Origin: Phoronis australis
Lineage: Eukaryota; Phoronida; Phoronidae
Assembly: GCA_002633005.1 (NCBI GenBank)
Contig: NMRA01000044.1
Coordinates: 787,568 to 851,567 of the forward strand
DNA length: 64,000 nt
Reading direction: 5' to 3'
Below the pieces are notes generated by a model that saw only the letters and a list, made by a program, of their open reading frames with translations, made no database searches and was not told the DNA's origin. The number at the start of each line of letters is the position of its first letter. The first letter of the stretch is position 1. Below, in pieces: positions 1-10,180 of the stretch. Position numbers and translations under genes: made by a program.

Positions 1-1860
1 TTACATATGGGCAGAGAGTGAGCATTATAACTGGAATTTGATATATTCCTAAGGATTCTTTTCTGGGCTGTCTGAAGTTTCTTAGTGTTGCCAAAACCCC
101 AAGTTGAAATGCCATAGTTTAAATGTGGAAGGACAAGTGAATTATATATCAACTTGAGAGCTGGAAGAGGAAGATAAGATTTCAATTTGTATAAGAGTCC
201 ACCGAGATTGTTAAGTTTGTTTGAGATGAGGTTAATGTGGGGGACCATGAGAGGTTTTTGTCAACAGTAATACCAAGGAAATGAAAATTGTTCACATGGC
301 ATAATGTTTTGCTATTTATATAAATGGTGGGAATAATACATTTTTCAATTTTCTTTTGGGGGTAGTGGACGATCATTAATTTACTTTTTGATGTGTCAAT
401 TGAAAGTTTTTTCACAGAAAACCAGTCTGAAATAGATTTAAGGTTGTTGTTGATGGTGGTTGATTGCTGTAAAGTGTGTTGGGAAGATTCAGTCAGTTTG
501 TAAGGTGTGACGAGGCAAGTTTCGTCAGCATAAAGAAGTGTGTCCATGGTAGAAGAAAACGAAAGATCATTTATGTAAACTAGGAAGAGAAGTGGGCCAA
601 GGACAGAGCCTTGGGGAACTCCGGTAGATATTGGTAACCAACTGGAAGTTGTATCACTTAGTGAAACATATTGAGTGCGGTTTAAGAGATAACTTTTAAA
701 CAGTGTATATTCAACTCCAATACAATAGTGATTTATCTTTTGCAAGAGTATTTGGTGGTCTATTGTGTCGAAAGCTTTTGAGAGATCTATAAAGATGACC
801 AGGGGATTCATGTCATTATCAAGATGGGAACAAATGTGGTCTAAAAGTTCAAGCGAAGCAAGTTCTGTAGAGTGACATTTCCTAAAACCATATTGATGTT
901 TATTAAGTATGTCATTTTCATTTAGGAAAGTTGAAAGTTGATTATGGATAATTTTTTCTATAATTTTTGAGATTGTTGGAAGAATAGAAATGGGTCTATA
1001 ATTGCCCGGGTGCTGTGGGTCCAAACCATGTTGTTTAAAAACTGGGATCACCTTAGCAATCTTTAGAATATCTGGAAATATACCAGTGTGCAAGCACTGG
1101 TTGATGATGGTCTTGAGAGGTTCAATTACAAAAGGACTCCTTATTTTGATAATTTTAGATGATAAATTGTCATGACCAGTGCTATTTTTTGCGTCCATGT
1201 CTCTTATAATATATAGTACATGTTTATTATTAATTGGTTTGAAATAGAACTTAAATTTGTTTGGCGTGGGAATATAGTCTTTGAAATTCTTGTTTTTATC
1301 ATAGTTATTGATTTAGAAAGGGATGGGCCGATTTGGGTAAAGTAGGTGTTGAATAAACTTGCCATTTCGAGTAGGTCACTGGTTTTAGTGTTACATGAAC
1401 GTACGAGACATTCTGGGGTGTCATTGTTTGTTCGAACGCCGTTGTTCATAACTGTCTTTATTGTATCCCATGTTTTATTTATGTCATAATAGTAAGATTG
1501 CTTGGCGGAATCAATAGTTTTTTTGAGAATCTTGTTGTATACTTTAAGATTGTTTTGGCATGTAGCGTAGGATTGTGTGTTGCGAGGGGTTGTCTTGGTT
1601 TGTTTGTACAGTTTATCTCGGTAACGAATGGAAATTAAAATACCAGGTGTAATCCACGAGTTAAGCGCGTGTTTATGTTTATTATATCTAACATTTTTGG
1701 ACCAAAGTGTTTTTTCGTGAGATATGTCAAAGTATCACTGAGTATTGCGTAGTTGTGATCGGGGTCACAATCTAGGCTGCGGTCTAGCTTTTCCATGATA
1801 TTACAGTTCCGTAAGCTATTGAGAAAGTGAGTTTTTGTTGTGGTTGAGTATCAGAAATTC
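1..1860 (-). mobile_element. 5'-truncated non-LTR retrotransposon (CR1/Jockey-like LINE) remnant
   Basis: Minus-strand reading gives, from about 1860 down to 1, pieces typical of the region between endonuclease and reverse transcriptase (for example a 'GIL-SI-YRDKLYKQ' style stretch near 1600-1660), then a long reverse-transcriptase frame (182-1198), then the thumb region in another frame (about 1-181, including 'LVLPHLNYGISTWG'). The element enters from beyond the left edge. No endonuclease domain is visible at higher coordinates, so it is 5'-truncated, as LINE copies usually are. Frameshifts and stops at about 182, 1200-1450 and 1700 show it is dead. It lies in intron 1 of gene 1, in the same orientation as that gene. 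Confidence 0.85.
182..1198 (-). pseudogene. LINE reverse transcriptase fragment, catalytic box altered
   Basis: A 338-codon frame carries the reverse-transcriptase palm of a non-LTR retrotransposon. Visible landmarks are 'NYRPISILPTISKIIEKI', 'QYGFRKCHSTE', 'FIDLSKAFDTIDH' (first catalytic Asp), 'STGVPQGSVLGPLLFLVYINDL', and 'LLYADETCL' where the family normally has YADD or FADD. The second Asp of that catalytic pair is therefore Glu. The frame stops early at 182 while homologous thumb sequence continues in another frame below it. In life such a protein would copy its own RNA into the target site (target-primed reverse transcription). This copy is inferred to be inactive. Family assignment to the CR1/Jockey/L2 group is by motif recall only. 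Confidence 0.85.
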
Positions 1861-2242
1861 GAGAAATAGAACTTTTAAAAAATTGATTGCAATTACATAT
1901 TTTGAAAGAATTAATGTCGCAGAATGAACACTAAATGAAAAAAAAAAACGTTTCGTCCAATATGTTTTGTTTCGACATTTGTTTAATGGCATTTTAAAGT
2001 TATGTAGGACCTTAATAAACGGCCTCTACTCTAGGTCAAATATCTATCAATATATATCGTCAAGCATTAAAAGTATAATTATGTGTTAGTCTAAGTTACC
2101 TTCAATAAACAGACCCCCAAATGACACATTTTTATGGTCAACGACATTGAAGCAACCAAGCTTAGTCATGGGTAAGTTCGCCTGATTAGCTACGCTAACA
2201 TTCACTTAAAAACCCTCAATTTGAAAGATTTCAAAAACTCAC

Positions 2243-2291
2243 CTTGGTTCACTAGAAGAAGTGTGACAAAAGATGTCGCTAGCATCCTCAT
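2243..2291 (-). CDS. Gene 1 signal-peptide exon of a VWA/chitin-binding family member
   Basis: Reads MRMLATSFVTLLLVNQ plus one base, then a donor GTGAGT at 2237-2242. It is 49 nt long and ends in phase 1, exactly like the equivalent exon of gene 2. A polypyrimidine tract and CAG acceptor lie just upstream of the ATG (about 2305-2325), so the 5' UTR is itself split by an intron. The hydrophobic run and the absence of charged residues after Arg2 fit a secretion signal. The rest of the gene (VWA and chitin-binding exons) must lie left of position 1, because a LINE occupies the remaining intron sequence in the window. No break is visible in this exon; whether the whole gene works is unknown. Confidence 0.75.
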
Positions 2292-3217
2292 TTTAACCAC
2301 AAGTCCTGAAAGACGGAAAAAGATTAACAAAGCTATGGATATTGACCAATTATTGAAACCTAAGGAAGATCTTTGTGCTTTGATTTGAAACTAAAGGATA
2401 CCCTACCTGTATCTCGTATAGTTTGGTTTCGATATGCGCTTGTACCAATCTGCAATATTCTTACACGCAATCCTGAAAATGTTATTATGTTGCAAATATT
2501 TATAGTACGTCGACATGGCGATTTGCCAAGTGTTCATGTTGATAACTAAAGGCATACGCGAGTATTTCACGAATTTTTTTTTCATCTTATTTGACAGATT
2601 ATTCACAACTTCTTTTACATGGGACTGTTTCCAGGTGACGTGATCTCAACTTGAGTACTACAATTTTAGTATTAAAATCAAACTAAAAACTGGAGCGAAG
2701 AAAAAGATAAGATAACACACTTTAAACATCACCGAGTTGCAAAAAGAACAGAGTAATATAGACCTTTGCAGAAGGTAGCAGACCTTCGAAGCACAAACTG
2801 TCGTTCTTTGTTACGGCAGTTTTTGATTGTGGGTTTGCTCATACTCTCGTAACCTCAAATTGCAACAATTTATGCAGAAATTGAAAGTGACGTACAATGG
2901 AAAATGGACATTAACACTGAGATATTGGGAATAAACAGTTGCCGTGTTATCGCCGTTCTGTCAACATTGACATCAGGGACTGCTTTACTCATACAGCTTA
3001 AAGTCGTTGTTTTTGATGTAGTTGCAGCGGGTTGTAAATTTTCAAGTGTAAGTACTGCAAAAAACACTCAATGTGTCCACAAAATTGCGACAGTTCGTAC
3101 TTCTAAGGTCTGAACAAATTATCTCATTTTGACGGTAACTGGAGTTCGTTCAAATCTATAGACCACAAATTGTGACAATAAAACATTATGGCAGTTTGTC
3201 GATCAGAAGGTTTTTAA

Positions 3218-6010
3218 AGGAGAATGCCACCCAAAAAACAACGTATTTTGAATCAATTTAGATCCAGTAGTTCCACTCGATAACAGCAAGTTCAGTTGTT
3301 TTACCTGGCACCTAACGGCAGACGGAGGTGTTGAAATTAACCAATGACGTAATCGGTCCGAACGTACGGTCTGTTCAGCCTGGTGTCAACTTATCGCTTG
3401 AATTCATCGTTTTACACCAATAAATCATCAAAATTCGATGTAAACCCCTTACAAGAACATCGAGTTCTTGAACAAACGTGTTGTTTTGCTTCACTGTTAC
3501 GGATTTATAGGTATTTGAATGTATCGTAGCCTACAGAGTTCGGTAGGCCAATTTGCCATGGTCGATCGCGGGAGATTGAGTCTGTCAGGTGTTAAATTCG
3601 AATCATTCTTCCGTGAAATACAGTCGGGGAAACATAGCTGTGTGTTGTGCGATTTTTTCAGTTCTAAACACACAAAACGCTTGTTACTTCCCGCCAGTGG
3701 CTCGGAACCGATCAGACCCGTCGAGGCCGCCGGGACTGGACATCACGAAGATAAACCAGCTTAAGTTGGAAACTAAACCTCCTGTCACGAAAAGACTATA
3801 ATAGTGAGCCAAAGAAATAAATACACAAAACGTACCTCGATTGGCGTACATGAAGTAATATCCCACTCGACCTTATTCCGCGTGTCGACCGAGACCGAAT
3901 TGTATTTATCCCATACGCTTCGAATTCCTAAGTTTGTTACATTTCTTCGGCAGATTTTTGAAATACTTGACCCAGACTGTTCACATGGCGGATCACATCC
4001 TATATGTATGTACTTGCGTGTTAGGTTGCAAGTTTTCTTTTGTAAAAGAAACAGTTTTAAAAGTAACGATTTATTTCTTGAAAAGAGGTAATAAAGATGA
4101 AAACAAAGGCAACTGTGCAGTGAACTTGAAACATCGCATGGAAATAGTTAAAAAAACAACAATATTTTATATTGTAGTTTCCTAGGAATCGGCGCCTGAG
4201 TTGCAGACGATACAGTACTCAGCAATTGAAAATTGAGACGTAAGTGTCATATAATTAACAGTTTTGTTCCAGATTTTACGTTTAGGGCCTGGTTGCATAT
4301 CGAGTGTTAGTTACACTGCTGCAACTGTATTACTTTAAACTATATTCGGAAAGTTTGATGATCGAACAGGCTGAAGACATCGAGTCAACAATGACCTACC
4401 TTTTGAACTTTCCATGCCAGAGGTCACTGTTGAAGTAGTGCGGGAGGTGAATACGGAAAACTTTATTACATGGCCGTACTTCCCGCGACAGACTCAACGC
4501 GTATTGGGATAATGTGCACGTAACTATTTAAGTGAATTAACCACGAAACTGAAAATCTACTTGTCGGGTTAGGTTCTCCTTCCGCAGAACCGTCAGGGCA
4601 AATAATGTATTTGTATATTTAAATAAAGATTCCCCTAAAGTGTGACTATAGGATATAAAATCGAGTTATTGTTTCACAATAGCTTTCTGTCAGCAAACAC
4701 TGAATTAGCCTGCGCTCATACGGCCTCGGTTCCCGGTCAATTACCCATTACGGCGTTTTCCCGTTGCTCCCAACTTGTTCGATTCTATAGCTCAACAAGT
4801 TGGGAAGATCACCCCTGTAGCCAAAATCTTACACGACTGATTAGTTCCACTCTGGCATTTATGGTTGGAGAACCGGATCTCTTTTGTTCGATAATTGCTC
4901 TAATCTCCTATCAGATCGCATCAGCCTGACGGGGCTGTGCTGCTGAAAGTGAAAATTAAGTTATAACATATTTGAACATAAACCAATTGCATTTCTGAAT
5001 TCCTTGTCAAATGCTGATCATGTTTAGTTTTTGAATCACCAAAATCGCCCAAACTACAACAGAAGTTAAGACAATCTATTCTGCCAGGTTTCTGTAACCC
5101 TTTCAAGCCGAGGAGATAATTGGCCTGCCTGTTGTCATACGGGACAAATCACCGTGCTGAACAGTTAACAAAGGAGCCAGATGTTATCGCACGCTCAGAA
5201 CCCCTCACGTCCGGAAAAGTTGCTGAACGATAGAACGCCGTCATGTTTATTGCAGTAAACCCGGTAACGCAGTGGTTTATTCATCGCTGATATCTCAAAA
5301 CATTTGCACTCACGAATACTCCAAAAGCATTACAAATTGCATCTAATGAGACAGACTTTGTTTCAGTTGTATATAAGCATTGGTTAGGGTGAGAATTATT
5401 CATTTTGAAACAGAACGCAGAATAATAAACGTCTACGTGGCAAGTCGCCCGGCGCCAATCCCGACTTAGTCGAAAGCTCATCCGACGAAGACTTCACGGG
5501 TGGGATCGTTAGGTTTCACAGACTATCAGTTTGAACAGGAATACACTGATCAAGAAATACTAGAGATGCGCCGTGAGCATGCACAGGCAACAGAATGTAT
5601 GGATAGTTCTTTTTGGTAAGCCGGAATTCGTCAGAGAAATCACTGTCGACGAAATGCCGGCCACAGACACGGAGATGTTTCACGCCTCATATTTGCTATT
5701 AACAGCGTACTTTTCATTTTTCACTAAAGCGAGCGACATCCTAAGCATTTCGAGCTCTCGAGGAAGTCGAAAAAGCGATGTACCCGCTTTCTTCGCAGCT
5801 TCATAGTTCGAGCAAGCAGGAACAGTGCACCGCAATATAGCGGCATTCACGCTGCAGATGAACCACTGACGTCGCTGCGTCGTTTCTCACCTTCCTCACA
5901 GGTTAACACGACACTTCTCGGCAAGGTGAGGTCAACCGTATAAGAGGCGATGTGGATATAGACCGATTAAGACTGTAAAAAGGACTAATTAAATCGGGTG
6001 GCATTCTCCT
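3218..6010. mobile_element. TTAA-flanked Kolobok/T2-like DNA transposon, non-autonomous or decayed
   Basis: The termini are perfect 15-bp inverted repeats, AGGAGAATGCCACCC at 3218-3232 and its complement at 5996-6010. Both are flanked by TTAA (3214-3217 and 6011-6014). The equivalent place in the gene 3 leader (about 31590-31605) has no insertion, giving an empty site. A TTAA target with termini starting AGGRR is the signature of the Kolobok superfamily (Xenopus T2-type). Several unrelated frames of 60-95 codons occur inside, but none looks like a THAP domain or transposase, so this is read as a non-autonomous or degenerate copy of 2793 bp. Confidence 0.8.
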
Positions 6011-7965
6011 TTAAAATTGTTGCAATTTTAGCATGATGACGACTCTTGGTCATACAGCTTCCTTAACACCTTTAGATGATGGAACCAATTCTTTCATGAC
6101 AAGTCATTTCACAATCGTTAAGGTGTCGCGAGTGGGGGAAATGCCCCTTTAAGTTACATCGACTGTAGACAAGAAATGGAGACAGGTGACAGACAATAGT
6201 GAAGACAGAACGGAAGCACTTGCGTCACATTCAAAATTTGCAATTAAAAAACATTTTAGTGGAATCGGTTTGGAAGGCAATTTCTGTTCGTAGCAATACA
6301 GTGCACACGGTCCTAACCTTTTAGGATTCTACGCTGTATTTGACTAGGAGACACTTTTCCTTGCAAACTGTTGACATGTATATCGTTTAAGTTTATGAGC
6401 CTCGGCGAGTTGATTCTCGTGGAACTCTAGGCAGTCTATTATGTCGCCTATAGGGGGCAGGCTAGCCTAGTCCACAGATAAGCAATTGAAAAAATAGATG
6501 TAGACTTAACGAACGTGGAGGTGTTTCTAACAGTCTGGATTTTCGACCAAAGGACAGTATAACAATTGATGATAACCAAGAAATATTGTTGACCACTGGA
6601 ACAAGGTGAAAACTCCACTAAGGGAAAATTTCGTACCTTCTCCTTTCGCCTCATTGTCAGTGAAAGTGTGTCCGAGTCGAACTATTTTCCGTAAATAGTT
6701 GATGGTTGTGGTACTTTTTCTCTAAATCGCGTGAGGAATCGTTGTAATTATATTTACTTAAACATTTAATGTTTCATATACCACCTGCCTTTTGGAACAA
6801 TAAACTCAGTTTTACCATGACGCTCAATAAAAACAGACACATGAATTATTGAGATAATAAAACAATTATTCAACTAGACCTCTTGGAACAAACGTTTTCT
6901 TAGTTGAAATTAAAATATTCTGTGTAATTCTTTATTTCAGCTTACGAACAGCTCATACAGGCGTAGACAATCGATGTTAGTCACGAATTTACGGTGAGGC
7001 ACGAATATACGCAAAATTTGAAGAAAGAATATGTATGTTATTTGGCTTCCATGCCAACTGGCGGCATAGTAACTGTCCGCAGTACATTTGCATGCGTAGC
7101 AGCGAATGGCTGATATCGTTATGTTTCATTATTAAACACCACCGATTAGCACCGTCAACTGCTATCTGTAATTTGGTTCCGAGCTGAATCCATCTTTCAT
7201 ACCGCAGTTGCGACGGTTTTCGCTAATGCGACGAAATCTCTGATAGTATACGTAAGTGGAATTTTGGCCAATCTTCGTTTTCCTTTGCATAAAGTCGTTT
7301 TTCCACTCCTGGAGTTTGTTAAATTTACACGAACACTAATTGAGGATGTTCTTGTAAACGTGAGAAGTGTGGGCGTACTCGTGCACCCGTGTCGTGCACC
7401 CGTGACCAGAATCTGTCGATAAGAATTACTTAAAAGATATTTGGGGTAAGTTCTTCATCTACGACTGTTAGCTGGAAGTCTTGTGTTTAGCCAGTGTTTG
7501 CATTGTGTTTCTGGTAGGGTTGGAAAATAAGACATTTGTTGAAGAAATTTCAACGTGTGATTAAAAGTAGGTGTATTCCCCCAGTGAGCGCGAGCTCGAA
7601 TTCTCTTAACATGATGAACTGATTAAACCAATGTTGAGGAATGCAATGTCAGTCTCGGTCAGCCGATTTATAACTGGTGTATGCGACAAATCTATGTAGA
7701 TTAATAAGACACAAATTGAAGCTGACATAGCACGATACACGATGTTGCAACACAAAACGCATACAAGGGTCTAGTTCATAACAATGTCTACACAAATATT
7801 AAAAGTAGTACTAGCAACTTCTTCATAATAACATTTGTATGAAAATGAAGAAATCATGTCATGCGTATTCAATGTTTTACAGTGTAATTTAATTTAGAAA
7901 AAGGTATACGGATATGAAATGATGGCTCAAAAACCGTACGGCCGTTTGACTATCCTTCGCCCTCC

Positions 7966-7966
<1 letters not shown>

Positions 7967-8010
<44 letters not shown>

Positions 8011-8017
8011 CCATCAT
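7967..8017. repeat. (CAT)n microsatellite
   Basis: About 15 near-perfect CAT units. They lie at the junction between the gene 1 leader and the 3' flank of gene 2, and create false poly-His and poly-Met frames on the two strands. Slightly degenerate triplets (CGT/CAT) continue to about 8100. Confidence 0.95.
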
Positions 8018-8427
8018 GATCTTCGTCGTTATCATCCTGACCAACATCATTTTCATTTTCACCAAAGTAATCGCCGTCGTCGTCATCATTGTCGCAGTGT
8101 TGCCTCTTCGTCATCAAAATTTATTTCCCAGTTTCTGAAGTAATTGTTGAATTTATAATCCGCGATATCTTAAATAATTTTCGTGGTCTCTGATTTTACC
8201 AGTTCTATATGTTAGAGCATTTTCATAGACCAGAGGTAACGGGGTCAAAATGATGGTTTACGCTAAATCTCTCTGTCAGAAACTTAAAATCTGACCGGTA
8301 GCATGGCAGTTCCTTTCGTGTAAATATACTGAGCCACAACACCACGTTCCTTACAATATCTTTTTTATCACTCCGGCTGGTCTGCTCACTCAGCTTGTCC
8401 GGAACCCTGCTTTGCTGGTTGTTATAG

Positions 8428-8691
8428 CCCAGTTGGCTGTTTGGTGTACCCACTTGGTACTTTATATGATATTTGCCCATTTGGCAGTTTGTACCCACTT
8501 GGTACTTGTTATTGAATTTGCCGTTTTGCTCGACCCAGTTGGTAGGCAATCGGCCAATACCCATTTGGTATTATGTACCCATTTGGTACTACGCTAACCT
8601 GTGCCACTTAGCATCCGATACTCAGTTGTACTTTGGGTATCGGAAATGTGTCTGTGTGTTATGTCTTGTAATTAAGGAACCCATCTGGTTC
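8428..8691. repeat. Degenerate CCCANNTGG motif cluster
   Basis: At least eight copies of a nine-base word of the form CCCA-N-T-TGG or a near match occur at about 8428, 8450, 8479, 8494, 8532, 8563, 8578 and 8680, often followed by TAC or CAG. Spacing is irregular (roughly 15-40 bp). The word is a near-palindrome built around an E-box-like CANNTG core. Equivalent sequence is missing from the gene 3 flank around 19.2 kb. Confidence 0.6.
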
Positions 8692-9944
8692 CTTCTGTGA
8701 AATAGTTATTTGTAGAGCTGTGACCCTGAAATTCCCAATACAACTTAAAATATACATTATTCTTGTCGTTTTATTTGTCCCCAATAATCAAATTTATACT
8801 CAAATAGTACGACGTGATTGGTTGAGTTTCGAGTCAAGGTCGGATTAAAAGCTGACCGAGTCGGAAATTAATTCCAGGGCCCAGAGCGTGTCACTTGTCG
8901 ATGTCACCAGAAATTGGTAAGGTTGTCCAATATATGCACGGCGTCGTATTCTGAAAGCTTGGTGGTAACTTTGTAGAATTCTGTGAGGTAATCCTTTGAA
9001 ACCGAATTAAATCCTCAAGCAAATATCTGGCTTGCAAAAAATGAAAACAACAACCGGTCTTCCAGGACGGGGGGCGGCCGGTCTAAATCCCGAGTGCCAA
9101 TATTGATGCCTTCTTGATTTAAAAAGTAACCCTTACGACACTCCTACCTGTGGTAATAGCTGTGTGGTACGTGAATTTTGACAATATGTCACCAGCCCAT
9201 TTGTACAGCGTTATCAGCACGAGATCATGGACCGTGCACAATTAAAAAAGTTAATCATCCAGTAGAGGTCGCTTTTTCTGTAACAGAATTCTGATTTAGT
9301 CATCATTTGTTGGTTACTCTCACTTTCTCAGACAAGGTATTATTGAATCTTCGTGTTCCTAGAACTGTTTGTGACCATAGCGTATACTTTATACGTACGT
9401 CAAAGTGGAGCAAGTCGCAACGTGACACATGACACGGTGACAACTGTCACGAGAAAATTTGATTGGTTGATTAGTATGCTTTGCAGCCTTTGTTACTTTT
9501 CAAGAGACAAGCCTATTTCACCGTCTTAAGTGTGTTTCATGATCTAGATTCAGCATTAGTCTATATTAGGATTAAATTCAGTTTTACCTAGTTTGGCTTA
9601 TGCTGTACGTTTGTCGCTTCACTTATTAGAATAGAACTATTTGGAGTCAACCTTGTTGTTTCTACCTGTTCCGATCATACACCTCCCTAGCCAAACCCCA
9701 TTTTCTCCTACGCCATACTTTCCAAAATTTCTTGGATTTTTGTTATGACCATTCCAAACACGTACTTTTCATTTCATTTCATTTCATATCCCCGTTTTCG
9801 TGGCAACCAAACCAAATGTCGTCTGCTTCAGTATTTTTATTCGTTACATCAGTTAATGCTGTAAACCGTTGTACATTCTGTGCAATTGCATCTCTAAGTC
9901 TTACTTGACAACTTTTACAATTCCTGTCACAATTTCTTTAGAAT

Positions 9945-9950
9945 TTTATT
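9945..9950 (-). terminator. Poly(A) signal of gene 2
   Basis: AATAAA on the minus strand, 34 bases after the stop codon of gene 2. The matching position in gene 3 (about 20560) has a diverged hexamer; the next AATAAA there lies at about 20464-20469. Confidence 0.6.
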
Positions 9951-9983
9951 TGTAATACTGCTTCTACCACGACGTCACCCCAC

Positions 9984-10180
9984 TCAGACGGGGCATTTAA
10001 CATTGGCAGGGTAGTCGCACCAACACAACCTAGTGGTGAACAGCAAACCCGCGGGACAGACTTGAGTGAAAGCATCTTGTCCGGCAACGGATTGTTGGAA
10101 TGTGGAACAGCCGCTATTTGGCACGTAGTGGTTTGGAATGCCCTCTATCGTCCGATCACAATACAAAGGATCGACAACGG
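9984..10180 (-). CDS. Gene 2 exon 4: CBM14-like chitin-binding domain and stop
   Basis: The exon opens after a 'TTTCAG' acceptor and reads from residue 208 to the TCA complement (TGA) at 9984. Cysteines are at 215, 232, 249, 260, 262 and 270. The hallmarks 'CPAGLLF' and 'CDYPANVKC' identify a peritrophin-A/CBM14 fold. The canonical third Cys (expected near residue 238, in 'FQQS') is Ser, and an extra Cys (260) sits two residues before the fifth. The same swap occurs in gene 3. Confidence 0.85.

Larger units (their letters stand above)
2088..7777 (-). repeat. Gene 1 leader: upstream region shared with genes 2 and 3 (copy U1)
   Basis: This stretch matches 30609-33384 (copy U3) collinearly and, over its first part, 14885-15545 (copy U2). 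It contains the signal-peptide exon of gene 1, a probable 5'-UTR exon ending with a donor at about 2417 (conserved in the other copies), and a long noncoding upstream part. The segment 7020-7270 is nearly letter-for-letter the same as 32590-32840. The match is interrupted by the Kolobok-like insertion at 3218-6010. I infer a segmental tandem duplication, with promoter and leader sequence carried along. The minus strand is given because the linked gene is transcribed that way. Confidence 0.8.
8160..9983. repeat. 3' flank of gene 2, duplicated at about 19.0-20.6 kb
   Basis: Blocks here recur in order downstream of gene 3. 8185-8265 matches 19138-19205 (a shared 'GGTCTCTGATTT..ACGGGGTCAAAATGA' stretch). 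8950-9010 matches 19280-19335. 9255-9380 matches 19390-19460 plus 20125-20170. 9530-9960 matches 20250-20580. This shows that the duplication unit extends well beyond the exons on the 3' side. No coding exon is seen in it. It contains a short TTTCA run at 9770-9785. Confidence 0.75.

Noticed and set aside
7889-8143. Poly-His and poly-Met frames
   Set aside because: They are translations of the (CAT)n microsatellite and degenerate triplets, on both strands at once.
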